Shown here piece after piece: positions 1-6,442 of a DNA stretch of 6,917 nucleotides. The stretch is from Victivallales bacterium (GTDB lineage: Bacteria > Verrucomicrobiota > Lentisphaeria > Oligosphaerales > Oligosphaeraceae). The translations under genes were made by a program, and so were the position numbers. A model generated the notes under the pieces. It made no database searches. It saw only the letters and a list, made by a program, of their open reading frames with translations, and was not told the DNA's origin. The stretch lies in contig CAAGMX010000045.1 of the NCBI GenBank assembly GCA_900771165.1, forward strand, positions 1 to 6,917, written 5' to 3'. Position 1 is the stretch's first letter; each line of letters opens with the position of its first letter.

Positions 1-1506
1 GGGGTAGTCCAGGAGGGGCATGCGCCAGAATTCCACGGTGATGCCGCTGGTTTTGGCGTGATCGTCGTAGGAGGGCATGCGCTTGATGCGGTAGATCTTG
101 GCGGTGAGGGGATCCAGGAGGACGGGGGTTTGGAAGTGGAGGCCTTTTTCCACGAAGAGGGTCACCATGACGGCGTGGGGCATGTAGTCGGCGTCGATAT
201 GGGTGGGGTGGTAGTAGGCGTAGAGGGGGATGTTTCCCTTTCGGAAGGCGCAGGTCAGGGGGAGATACTGGTCCAGGGGGAGGGTGAGTCTGGACCAGCC
301 GGGGTAGGGCATGGGTTCGAGATTGGCGGCCATGGGCTGGGTTTGGTCGTCGAAGAGGGCGGTCATGGCCTGCATGGCCCGGAAGGCCAGCTTGGGGCGG
401 TATTGTTCGGGATTGGAGGCGTCAATGACGCCCTGAGGGTAGACCTTGCCCACAGGATTGTATCCGTTTCCCAGGTCGCAGGCCTGGAAGTAGGAGGTCA
501 TGGGGATGCCCAGGCGCAGGTCGGTGAGATAGCGTCTTACCAGGAAGCGGGCCTGGTTGGCCTCGGTGTATTTCCAGCCTTTGTTGGTGAGATTCCAGCC
601 GGAGGGGCGCCCATTCTCCCCCTGCCAGACGGCGATGTCCTTTCCCGTGCGGGCGATGCAGTCCCGGATGTATTGGAGGCGTTCGGGCCAGTAGAGTTCG
701 GGGATGGCTCCGTAGGGGTGATAGGAGAAGATTTGGATGTGCTCTCCCATTCCGGCATCGAAGAGCGCCTGGATGTAGGAGTTGCAGAGGCCTCCTCCGG
801 AGATGGCCCCCCCGATGATTTTCGCCTCCGGCTGCACGGGGCGGATGGCCTGGGCGGTGACCGCCACCAGCTTGGCGTATTCCTCGGGGGTGTCCCGCTC
901 TCCCGTGCGGGGATCTCGGAAGAAATTGGGGGCGTTGGGTTCGTTCCAGACTTCCCAGTGGCGGACCCGTCCCTGGAAGTGGCGGGCCATGGCCTGGCAA
1001 TACCGTTCCCAGGCCTGTTGGCAGGCGGGGCCGAAGCGGGTGGGGGAGTAGAAGTAGGTGCGATGGGGCCCCAGGGGCTGGGCGTCCATGTAGAGTCCGT
1101 TGCCGAAGCTCAAGCTGAAACAGGGCTGGATGCCGATGGCCAGCAGGGAATCCACCATGTGATCCAGCCAGGCGAAATCATAGACCCCGGGAGTCTGCTC
1201 CGCCCGGGACCAGCCGGATTGGAGCCGGGCCCACTTGACCCCGCTCTTCTCCATGATGGGCAGGGTCTTGTCAAAGTCGTAGCCTTGCCGGTGGTCCAAT
1301 ACCTCGTAGCCTACTCCCAGGGGGGAGGCCGTCACTTGGCGGCTGCTGCGGACGGGTATCTCCCCCAGGAGTTCCAGGTCGTCGGAGAATCCGTCGTCCT
1401 TGGGGTCGAAGAGGGCGCTTCCGTAGCGCAGCACCTCTTCCCAGTGGGTGTCGTGGACGGGGGTTTTGTCGATGGGGGGCAGTTGCTCGAACCAAGAGGG
1501 ATCCAT
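1..1506 (-). CDS. clan-A glycoside hydrolase (GH39-like TIM barrel), C-terminus cut by window edge
   Basis: A 502-codon open frame runs from ATG at 1506 to the left window edge with no stop. The N-terminus (MDPSWFEQLPPIDKTP) has no signal peptide, so the enzyme is probably cytoplasmic. The barrel opens near residues 87-112 with SGVKWARLQSGWSRAEQTPG, the usual start of GH39/GH5-like clan-A enzymes. HWEVWNEPN (183-191) gives the acid/base Glu189, and AVWQGENGRP (292-301) gives the likely nucleophile Glu297. After about residue 350 a beta-rich tail follows, with YAYYHP and VLLDPLTAKIYRI, so probably only a short tail is missing. It is the third gene of the uxu operon, 43 bases after uxuA, which suggests intracellular cleavage of uronate-containing oligosaccharides (inference). 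The frame has no other start back to the stop at 1557-1555, yet no Shine-Dalgarno precedes this ATG. The fold is clear; family and substrate are not. Confidence 0.85.
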   Translation of the reverse strand, partial: MDPSWFEQLPPIDKTPVHDTHWEEVLRYGSALFDPKDDGFSDDLELLGEIPVRSSRQVTASPLGVGYEVLDHRQGYDFDKTLPIMEKSGVKWARLQSGWSRAEQTPGVYDFAWLDHMVDSLLAIGIQPCFSLSFGNGLYMDAQPLGPHRTYFYSPTRFGPACQQAWERYCQAMARHFQGRVRHWEVWNEPNAPNFFRDPRTGERDTPEEYAKLVAVTAQAIRPVQPEAKIIGGAISGGGLCNSYIQALFDAGMGEHIQIFSYHPYGAIPELYWPERLQYIRDCIARTGKDIAVWQGENGRPSGWNLTNKGWKYTEANQARFLVRRYLTDLRLGIPMTSYFQACDLGNGYNPVGKVYPQGVIDASNPEQYRPKLAFRAMQAMTALFDDQTQPMAANLEPMPYPGWSRLTLPLDQYLPLTCAFRKGNIPLYAYYHPTHIDADYMPHAVMVTLFVEKGLHFQTPVLLDPLTAKIYRIKRMPSYDDHAKTSGITVEFWRMPLLDYP

Positions 1507-1525
1507 GGGAGGGGAGGGTGTGTAG

Positions 1526-1541
1526 TTTTTTTGGGGGGGGG
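1526..1541 (-). repeat. C9-A7 homopolymer pair in uxuA-glycosidase gap
   Basis: In the 43-base gap the minus strand reads nine C followed by seven A. The tract starts about 35 bases before the glycosidase ATG and is followed by a C/T-rich leader (CCCTCCCCTCCC) in place of a ribosome-binding site. Tracts of this length are prone to slippage, but this one is outside the reading frames and would change only leader length. Confidence 0.8.
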
Positions 1542-1549
1542 AGAGAAAG

Positions 1550-2509
1550 TCAGTCTACGGGGATCCCCCGGGCATCCAGGATTCCCTTGATATAGCCCAC
1601 GGCGAAGAGATTTCCCTGCATGGTGTATCCCACCTTTTCGTTGCTTTCCCCGGCCATGGTGGGGGTGTGGTCAGGCCGGAGGAGGCAGTGGGGGGCGTAG
1701 CGATGGGCCAGGGTCAGCAGTTCCGCCATGTCGGTGGGGCCGTTGTCGTGGAAGGTTTCCCGGAAGCATTCCCGGGTGCCGATGACATCCCGGAAATGGA
1801 GGAAGGCGATGCGGGGGCCGAATTCCCTCAGGAGGGCGAAGACATCCTCTCCCATGGTGCGGAAGGTGGCCTGGCAGAAGGTGATGGCGTGGCTGGGGCT
1901 GGTGGAGAGGGCCAGGGCTTTCCGGTAGGCGTCGCCATGGATGAAGATCCGGGAGTATCCCAGGAGTTGGGGGACGGGGGGATCGTCGGGATGGAGGGCC
2001 AGTTGGATGCCGGCGGCTTCCGCTACGGGCAGCACCCGCTCCAGGAAGCGGCGGTAGTTTTCCCACAGGCGCTCCGGGGTGATCTGCAGGGGGAGATGCT
2101 GGGGCACTTCCCGGAGATCGAAGCCGCTGGTGAGGGCGCCTCCCCGCTCCTGCAAATCCGTGCGGGAACGATACCAGCCCACTCCCGCCATGAAGTTGTA
2201 GCAGAGCACCTTCAGACCAAGACGCCCCATGTTTTCCACCATCTGGCAATATTGGTCCAAATCTTCCTCCGCCCCGGGAAGGCCCAATTTGATCCGGCTC
2301 ATGTCAAATTCGTCTCCTTCCAGGGCATAAAGGGTCAGTCCCGCCTCCTGAAAGCGGTCCCGGATGGCCTTCAGACTCTGGAAATGGGAGGGGGCGGGGA
2401 GGCCGGTCAACTCCGGGGCGGCCTTGGTGATGACATGGCGCACCCCCAGTTGCCGGGCCAGGGTCCACGAAAGATCCGGCTTGGCCGGAAGCATCAATCC
2501 CAAGTGCAT
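1550..2509 (-). CDS. uxuA: mannonate dehydratase (EC 4.2.1.8)
   Basis: This 319-residue TIM-barrel enzyme dehydrates D-mannonate to 2-keto-3-deoxygluconate in hexuronate catabolism. Family motifs run in order: GLKVLCYNFMAGVGWYRSRTD (98-118), LALHPDDPP (170-178), ITFC (209-212), FLHFRDV (236-242), HDNGPTDM (254-261) and LLRPDH (276-281). His173, Cys212, His238 and Asp280 fit the family's metal ligands. The frame stays open to 2599, but that extension lies inside the preceding reductase gene and is arginine-rich shadow sequence. ATG 2509 has GGGAG seven bases upstream and starts the typical MHLGLMLP beta strand. It begins two bases after the reductase stop, so the two genes are probably translationally coupled. 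At 319 residues it is shorter than characterised UxuA proteins (about 350-394), but all core motifs are present. Confidence 0.93.
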   Translation of the reverse strand: MHLGLMLPAKPDLSWTLARQLGVRHVITKAAPELTGLPAPSHFQSLKAIRDRFQEAGLTLYALEGDEFDMSRIKLGLPGAEEDLDQYCQMVENMGRLGLKVLCYNFMAGVGWYRSRTDLQERGGALTSGFDLREVPQHLPLQITPERLWENYRRFLERVLPVAEAAGIQLALHPDDPPVPQLLGYSRIFIHGDAYRKALALSTSPSHAITFCQATFRTMGEDVFALLREFGPRIAFLHFRDVIGTRECFRETFHDNGPTDMAELLTLAHRYAPHCLLRPDHTPTMAGESNEKVGYTMQGNLFAVGYIKGILDARGIPVD

Positions 2510-2511
2510 GG

Positions 2512-3363
2512 TCAGACTCCCGTTGAGGCCAGGAAGCCACCGTCCACGGGGACGGTGATGCCGGTGACGAAGGCGGCCTTCTCCTCGTCCAGCAGCCATT
2601 CCACGCAGCCCAGCAGTTCCCTGGGTTCCCCGAAGCGTCCCATGGGGGTGTGCTGCATCACGTTCTTTCCCCTTGGGGAGAGTCCCCCCTCTGGGGTGCG
2701 GAGATATTTGACGCTGCGTTCATTGACGAAGAATCCTGGGGCGACGGCGTTCACCCGGATGTGGGCGGGGGCGAGGTAGACGGCCAGCCACTGGGTGAAA
2801 TTGGCGATGGCGGCCTTGCTCATGGCGTAGGCGGGGACGCGGGTGAGGGGACGATAGGTGTTCATGGAGGCGAAGTTGAGGACGGAGCCCCCTCCTGCCT
2901 GGGCCATCTGGCGGCAGAAGACCCGGCAGGCCAGGACCACTCCCGTGGTGTTGGTGCGCAGGACGGAGTCGAAGACCCCCATGTCCAAATCGAAGAATCC
3001 TCGCATTTCCTCCGGCTTGTCCGGGGAGAGTTCCTGGGGATCGTAGGTGAAGTTGGTGGTAAGGGCCCGGATGTCGTTCCCGCCGGCGCCATTCACCAGA
3101 ATCCGGCAGGGACCCCACTCCCGGAGGGTGCGCGCCCCGACTTGGGCCAGGGAGGCCTCCTCCGTGACGTCACAGGGTTCCACACGACAAATCCCCCCCG
3201 CCTGACGGATAGCCTCCGCCGTCTTTTCCAGTTTCTCTCGGGTGCGCCCCATCAAAACCACCTTCATGCCTTTGGCGGCCAAATCCTTGGCGATTTCGGA
3301 GCACAGGGTGCCCCCGGCGCCCGTGACCACCGCCACTCCACCGTTCCCCATCTTTTCTGTCAT
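2512..3363 (-). CDS. uxuB: SDR-family fructuronate reductase / D-mannonate oxidoreductase
   Basis: This 283-residue classical short-chain dehydrogenase interconverts D-fructuronate and D-mannonate with NAD(P)H, one step before UxuA. The Rossmann glycine motif is TGAGGTLC (14-21), in which the usual third Gly is replaced, as in the YjmF-like mannonate reductase subgroup. NGAGGN (91-96), FFDLD (123-127), Asn138, Ser166 in FASMN, and the catalytic Y179-x3-K183 follow. Also present are NFTQWLAV (188-195), RVNAVAPGFFV (203-213), TPMGRFGEPRELLG (239-252) and FVTGITVPVDGGF (265-277), all characteristic of that subgroup. It is unrelated to the long-chain UxuB of E. coli, so the symbol denotes function (as for Bacillus YjmF). 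ATG 3363 has GGAG nine bases upstream; Met5 has no such site. It is the first gene of the operon, 61 bases from an insertion sequence. Confidence 0.9.
   Translation of the reverse strand: MTEKMGNGGVAVVTGAGGTLCSEIAKDLAAKGMKVVLMGRTREKLEKTAEAIRQAGGICRVEPCDVTEEASLAQVGARTLREWGPCRILVNGAGGNDIRALTTNFTYDPQELSPDKPEEMRGFFDLDMGVFDSVLRTNTTGVVLACRVFCRQMAQAGGGSVLNFASMNTYRPLTRVPAYAMSKAAIANFTQWLAVYLAPAHIRVNAVAPGFFVNERSVKYLRTPEGGLSPRGKNVMQHTPMGRFGEPRELLGCVEWLLDEEKAAFVTGITVPVDGGFLASTGV
2517..2521 (-). promoter_or_regulatory. ribosome-binding site of uxuA
   Basis: GGGAG on the minus strand lies within the last codons of the reductase gene, seven bases before ATG 2509. It decides the uxuA start against the longer open frame to 2599. 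Confidence 0.8.
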
Positions 3364-3372
3364 CGTTCTTTT

Positions 3373-3376
3373 CTCC
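3373..3376 (-). promoter_or_regulatory. ribosome-binding site of the reductase
   Basis: GGAG on the minus strand (context CCGGAGAAAAGAACG) lies nine bases before ATG 3363 and supports that start over the in-frame ATG at codon 5. Confidence 0.75.
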
Positions 3377-3407
3377 GGAGATGTTCTTTGATGTTGCCAT
3401 AGCTGAG

Positions 3408-3420
3408 CTTGGTCGCCAAG
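3408..3420. promoter_or_regulatory. small palindrome, candidate operator of the uxu operon
   Basis: CTTGG-TCG-CCAAG is a perfect 5-bp inverted repeat with a 3-base centre in the 61-base leader left between the insertion sequence and the reductase gene. The TTGG...CCAA form resembles half-sites of GntR-type hexuronate regulators (ExuR/UxuR, TTGGTATACCAA). It is short and could be chance. No regulator gene is in the window, and no clear -35/-10 pair for the operon is visible beside it. Confidence 0.3.
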
Positions 3421-3424
3421 TCGA

Positions 3425-3449
3425 CTAAGCTGTAACTTTCATTCTAGGG
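3425..3449 (+). repeat. left terminal inverted repeat of the IS
   Basis: It matches the reverse complement of 5119-5143 at 22 of 25 positions. The shared core is GTAACTTTCATT, and both tips begin CTAA. The match weakens inward and stops at the outer tip, which sets the element boundary. Confidence 0.9.
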
Positions 3450-3457
3450 CGTCCTAG
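3444..3457. repeat. subterminal palindrome next to the left IS end
   Basis: CTAGG-GCGT-CCTAG is a perfect 5-bp inverted repeat straddling the inner edge of the left terminal repeat. It is not mirrored at the right end. It could be a protein-binding site or chance. Confidence 0.35.
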
Positions 3458-3494
3458 TATCGGGAATTAGAAAAAATTCAATTTGTTTACCATG

Positions 3495-3528
3495 AGCGGC
3501 TTGCATTGACTTGCAAGCCGCTTTTTTT
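3495..3528 (+). terminator. intrinsic terminator upstream of the transposase
   Basis: AGCGGCTTGCA (3495-3505) pairs perfectly with TGCAAGCCGCT (3512-3522) around a 6-base loop, TTGACT, followed by seven T (3522-3528). This is a canonical rho-independent terminator for plus-strand transcription entering the element from outside. On the minus strand the hairpin is not followed directly by a U tract, so it should act mainly in one direction. It lies upstream of the likely transposase start point, so it would block invading transcripts and not the element's own. Confidence 0.85.
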
Positions 3529-3538
3529 GCCTTATATT
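3511..3538 (+). promoter_or_regulatory. probable transposase promoter
   Basis: A -35-like TTGCAA (3511-3516) and a -10-like TATATT (3533-3538) are separated by 16 bases. The -35 lies within the 3' arm of the terminator stem. An alternative -35, TTGACT (3506-3511), would give a 21-base spacer. Transcription would start near 3545, leaving a leader of about 20 bases. Confidence 0.55.
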
Positions 3539-3551
3539 ATGGCAACCTAAT

Positions 3552-3557
3552 AGGGAG
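3552..3557 (+). promoter_or_regulatory. ribosome-binding site of the transposase
   Basis: AGGGAG lies nine bases before ATG 3567 and fixes the transposase start. Confidence 0.8.
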
Positions 3558-3566
3558 ACTGAAATC

Positions 3567-5129
3567 ATGAGCGAAAAACCGGTCTGGATCGAGCAATTCG
3601 AGCGCCCCGCGGGCACGGAGATCAAGCACATTGGCAACCACTGGTACCTCTATGAGCGCCTCAGCGTCTATGACAGGGAGCGCAAGAGGAAGAGGAAGAA
3701 GTCAGGGCGTTGTCTTGGAGCGATCACCGAGGAGGGCCTGAAGCCAAGCAAGCGCACATCGCCTTTGGCCGCGCCGGATTTGGAAATGGAGAACAGGGAA
3801 TACGGGGCCACGGTCTTTCTGCATTCCCTCGCCGGTTCCATGCGGGAGCGTCTGAAGCGTCTTTTCCCCGACTGCTGGAGAGAGGCGTACGTCCTGGCGC
3901 TGCTGAAATGCAAGGAGCAATGCCCGTTCAAGCGCATGGACTTCCACTACCGCGCCTCCTTCCTGGAGCGCATCTGCCCTGGCGTCTCCCTCAGCGCGGG
4001 AAGGATCACGGAAATCCTCAGGCACCTTGGGGCGAACCGGGAAGGCATCCGGATGTACATGAAAGGGGATCTGCCCTCCGGAGGCGTCGTCATGTTCGAC
4101 GGGCACCGCATCCTGAGCAACTCGGATACGCTGGAATACGCCCGGGTGGGATACGACAGCAAATGCCGCTTCCTCCCGCAGGTCAACCTGGTCTATATGT
4201 TCAACGTCCTCGGTTCCGGGAAGTTCCCCATCTTCTACAAGCAGTTTTCCGGCGACGTGCCCGACATCGCCGCATTCGGCGACATCCTTGCCGATTCGGG
4301 GCTCAGGAAGCGGGAAGTGACCGTCATCGCCGACAAGGGGTTCGAAAGCGACGCCAACGAGGAGGCGCTCAACGACGCGTCCCTGGGCTACGTCATGGCG
4401 GTGAGGCGGGGCAGCGCGGACATTGGCGAGATTCCGGATCGTCCCGAGAAATACCAGATGGCGTTCAATTTCCGTGGCAGGGCGATCTACTGCAACGTAT
4501 ACCCGGGAGAGAGGGAAAACACCTTTCTCTACTACGACATGAACCTCGCCAATGACGAGGCGGTCGATTTCATTGCAAGAAAGGAAAAAGCGAACAATGC
4601 CGTTCGGCAGAAGATGCTTGCGGAGGACAAGCGGCGCAGGAGGGGCAAGGGGCGCCTGACAGACGAGGAATACATGCGGCTGAAGCCGGTGGATGTGGCC
4701 GCGGCTCTGCAGGAGCACAGGGCTAACGGCACCTTCATTTTGAAGACGAACAGGCTTGAGCTGAATTGCGTCCAGGCCTACTACCTGTACAAGACGCGCC
4801 AGGACATCGAGCAGGCCTTCAAGTTCTACGACAACACCCTCGACGCCTCCGCAAGCTATATGCGCAGCCACCAGTCCTTCGAGGGATGGCTCTTCATCAA
4901 CCATCTCGCCCTGCAGATGCTTTACGCCGTAATCGGAAAGGTCATGGACAAGGAAATGTCCGACAAGTATTCCTTCGACGACGTCATGGCCTACCTGAAG
5001 CACGTGAGAGTGAATCAGATGGCGGGCACATGGAGGATCACCAAGATCACAAAGAACACCGCGAAGGCGGCAAAGGAACTTGGCATAGAGCTGGACGCCC
5101 CGGAAAGCCTTCAGGCCACCCTAAAATGA
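3567..5129 (+). CDS. IS1634/IS4-type DDE transposase
   Basis: This 520-residue protein catalyses cut-and-paste movement of its own element. It has an RNase H-like DDE core: Asp178 in VVMFDGHR, Asp256 in VIADKGF, and Glu415 in YKTRQDIEQAFK, a Y-x2-R-x3-E signature of the IS4 superfamily. The wide gap between the second Asp and the Glu (about 160 residues) fits the beta-strand insertion domain of this group, and includes a basic stretch, DKRRRRGKGR (354-363). The N-terminal region has another lysine/arginine cluster (38-45), probably for DNA binding. The gene opposes its neighbours. Its TGA stop falls inside the right inverted repeat. Wording of the code differs from the flanks, with fewer GGG/CCC runs, consistent with a foreign origin. 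No frameshift or internal stop is present. Confidence 0.93.
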   Translation: MSEKPVWIEQFERPAGTEIKHIGNHWYLYERLSVYDRERKRKRKKSGRCLGAITEEGLKPSKRTSPLAAPDLEMENREYGATVFLHSLAGSMRERLKRLFPDCWREAYVLALLKCKEQCPFKRMDFHYRASFLERICPGVSLSAGRITEILRHLGANREGIRMYMKGDLPSGGVVMFDGHRILSNSDTLEYARVGYDSKCRFLPQVNLVYMFNVLGSGKFPIFYKQFSGDVPDIAAFGDILADSGLRKREVTVIADKGFESDANEEALNDASLGYVMAVRRGSADIGEIPDRPEKYQMAFNFRGRAIYCNVYPGERENTFLYYDMNLANDEAVDFIARKEKANNAVRQKMLAEDKRRRRGKGRLTDEEYMRLKPVDVAAALQEHRANGTFILKTNRLELNCVQAYYLYKTRQDIEQAFKFYDNTLDASASYMRSHQSFEGWLFINHLALQMLYAVIGKVMDKEMSDKYSFDDVMAYLKHVRVNQMAGTWRITKITKNTAKAAKELGIELDAPESLQATLK

Positions 5130-5143
5130 AAGTTACGGTTTAG
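5119..5143 (-). repeat. right terminal inverted repeat of the IS
   Basis: Its reverse complement matches 3425-3449 at 22 of 25 positions. It contains the last codons and the TGA (5127-5129) of the transposase, so the gene reaches into the element end. Confidence 0.9.
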
Positions 5144-5149
5144 GTTGTT

Positions 5150-6442
5150 CTACTCATGTCTGAGGGCTTCCATGGGGGAGAGTCGGGAGGCCCGGATGGC
5201 GGGATAGATTCCGAAGACCACGCCGGTCAGCAGGGAGATGGAGAAGGCCAGGAGGATGGAATACGGCTGAATCAGGGTGGTGAGTCCTGCCAGCTGGGTC
5301 ACCGCCTTGGGTACGGCAATGCCCAGGCCGATTCCCAGGAGGCCGCCGCAGAGGGAGAGCAGGAGGGCCTCCGTGAGGAACTGGACGACAATATGGCCCC
5401 GGGTCGCCCCCAGGGCACGGCGGATTCCAATTTCCCGGGTGCGCTCCGTCACGTTGGCCAGCATGATGTTCATGATGCCGATGCCTCCCACCAGGAGGCT
5501 GATGGCGGCAATGCTTCCCAGAACCACATTGAAGATCCGCTTGGTCTGTTCTGCCTGGCGCAGGAGTTCCAGGGGCACCGTGAGCTCGAAGTCGGTCTTG
5601 CGGTGGGTCTGCTGCAGGGCGCGGCGGACGGCGGCCACCAGGGGAATCACTTCCTCCTCGGTGGGGGCCGTCAAGGTCAGCTGGTGCAGCTCCACCTTCT
5701 CCAGGGTCATGGAGCCGCTTTCCCGGTTCATGATCACCTCGCCGAAGCGGCGGCGGGCGGCGGTAATGGGGATGTAAACCGGATGGATCTCCCGGGCCTG
5801 GCCCTGGGAGGTTCCCGCGCCGCCCTGGCCTCCCTCCGGCGCCTTGAGGATGCCAATCACCTGATAGGCCTGGTCCCCCAGATACAGATTCCTGCCCAGG
5901 GGAGGTGTCAGGGGGAAGAGGCGGCGGGCGGCCTCCTGGCTCAGCACCACCACGTTTTCCATGGAGCGGACATCCAGGGCATCCAGGAAGCGTCCCTGGA
6001 GCATATGTTCCCGGGGCTGGGGGATGGCCCAGGGGACGGTGCCGATGATTCTCACGGGGAGGGAGTTTTCTCCGTTCCGGGCCCGTCCCTGGATTTCCCG
6101 GGCAGGGATATGGATTTGCACCCGGGGGAAGAGTTCCCGGAGGCGGAGGGCGTCGTCGTATTTCAGTCCGTAGGATGTCAGCAGGGAGCGCATGCCCCGT
6201 CCCTTTCCGCCGCCGTCCTCCGGGGGCTTCACAGAGCGGATGATGATGTTCTTGCTTCCCAGGCTGCGGATCTGTTCCCGGGCCTCATGGGAGGCCCCCT
6301 CGCCAATGGCCAGCATGCCGATGACGCTTCCCACGCCGAAGATGATTCCCAGCATGGTCAGGAAGCTGCGGAGCTTGTGCTCCACAATGCTTTCCAGGCC
6401 CAGGCGGACAATGCGGCGGAAGTTGTAGAGAAGGGGGCTCAT
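5150..6442 (-). CDS. MacB-family ABC transporter permease
   Basis: This 430-residue inner-membrane protein is the permease half of a mechanotransmission-type ABC exporter (MacB/LolCE/FtsX superfamily). TM1 is at about 26-47, within LRSFLTMLGIIFGVGSV. A MacB-type extracytoplasmic domain spans about 50-300, with VVVLSQEAARRLFP (164-177) and a Gly/Gln-rich loop at 203-215. The FtsX core follows with three TM helices at about 305-330, 352-378 and 392-414. ANVTERTREIGIRRALGAT (329-347) is the cytoplasmic coupling segment. The C-terminus LSPMEALRHE is the usual family ending, so the gene is complete although an insertion sequence starts 6 bases past its stop. It begins within the ATPase stop (ATGA overlap) and has AAGGA nine bases upstream. 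The substrate is unknown. No fusion protein or outer-membrane partner is in the window. Confidence 0.92.
   Translation of the reverse strand: MSPLLYNFRRIVRLGLESIVEHKLRSFLTMLGIIFGVGSVIGMLAIGEGASHEAREQIRSLGSKNIIIRSVKPPEDGGGKGRGMRSLLTSYGLKYDDALRLRELFPRVQIHIPAREIQGRARNGENSLPVRIIGTVPWAIPQPREHMLQGRFLDALDVRSMENVVVLSQEAARRLFPLTPPLGRNLYLGDQAYQVIGILKAPEGGQGGAGTSQGQAREIHPVYIPITAARRRFGEVIMNRESGSMTLEKVELHQLTLTAPTEEEVIPLVAAVRRALQQTHRKTDFELTVPLELLRQAEQTKRIFNVVLGSIAAISLLVGGIGIMNIMLANVTERTREIGIRRALGATRGHIVVQFLTEALLLSLCGGLLGIGLGIAVPKAVTQLAGLTTLIQPYSILLAFSISLLTGVVFGIYPAIRASRLSPMEALRHE

Larger units (their letters stand above)
3425..5143 (+). mobile_element. complete insertion sequence, IS1634-like (IS4 superfamily)
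   Basis: The 1719-bp element is bounded by matching imperfect terminal inverted repeats and contains one intact DDE transposase gene. A 5' control region holds a terminator, a promoter and a ribosome-binding site. The left tip lies 61 bases before the reductase ATG. The right tip lies 6 bases from the permease stop codon. No matching direct repeat is visible outside the tips: left flank ...CCAAGTCGA, right flank GTTGTTCTAC.... The family call rests on the long transposase with a distant Y-x2-R-x3-E motif. Intact ORF, ends and control signals suggest that the copy could still be active (inference). Confidence 0.88.

Noticed and set aside
58..1590. 510-codon plus-strand open frame
   Set aside because: It is antisense to the glycosidase. 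Its Gly/Val/His-rich low-complexity translation has no recognisable motif, and it arises from GC-rich codon bias. The minus-strand frame carries WNEPN and other family motifs.
2510..2599. 30-codon N-terminal extension of uxuA
   Set aside because: The extension is out-of-frame reductase sequence rich in Arg/Gly. ATG 2509 has a proper ribosome-binding site and matches the family start.
1667..2779. 370-codon plus-strand open frame
   Set aside because: It is antisense to uxuA and the end of the reductase, crosses the real gene boundary, and has shadow composition.
3456..3481. outward promoter in the IS left end driving the uxu operon (TTGAAT / GATACT)
   Set aside because: The spacing of 14 bases is too short and both hexamers are poor matches, so it is not listed as a feature.
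3702..5003. 433-codon minus-strand open frame inside the IS
   Set aside because: It is antisense to an intact DDE transposase and has no recognisable motif. A passenger gene is not supported.
3395..5165. target-site duplication of the IS
   Set aside because: I compared flanks at the tips and one or two bases either side; no direct repeat of 4 or more bases was found.
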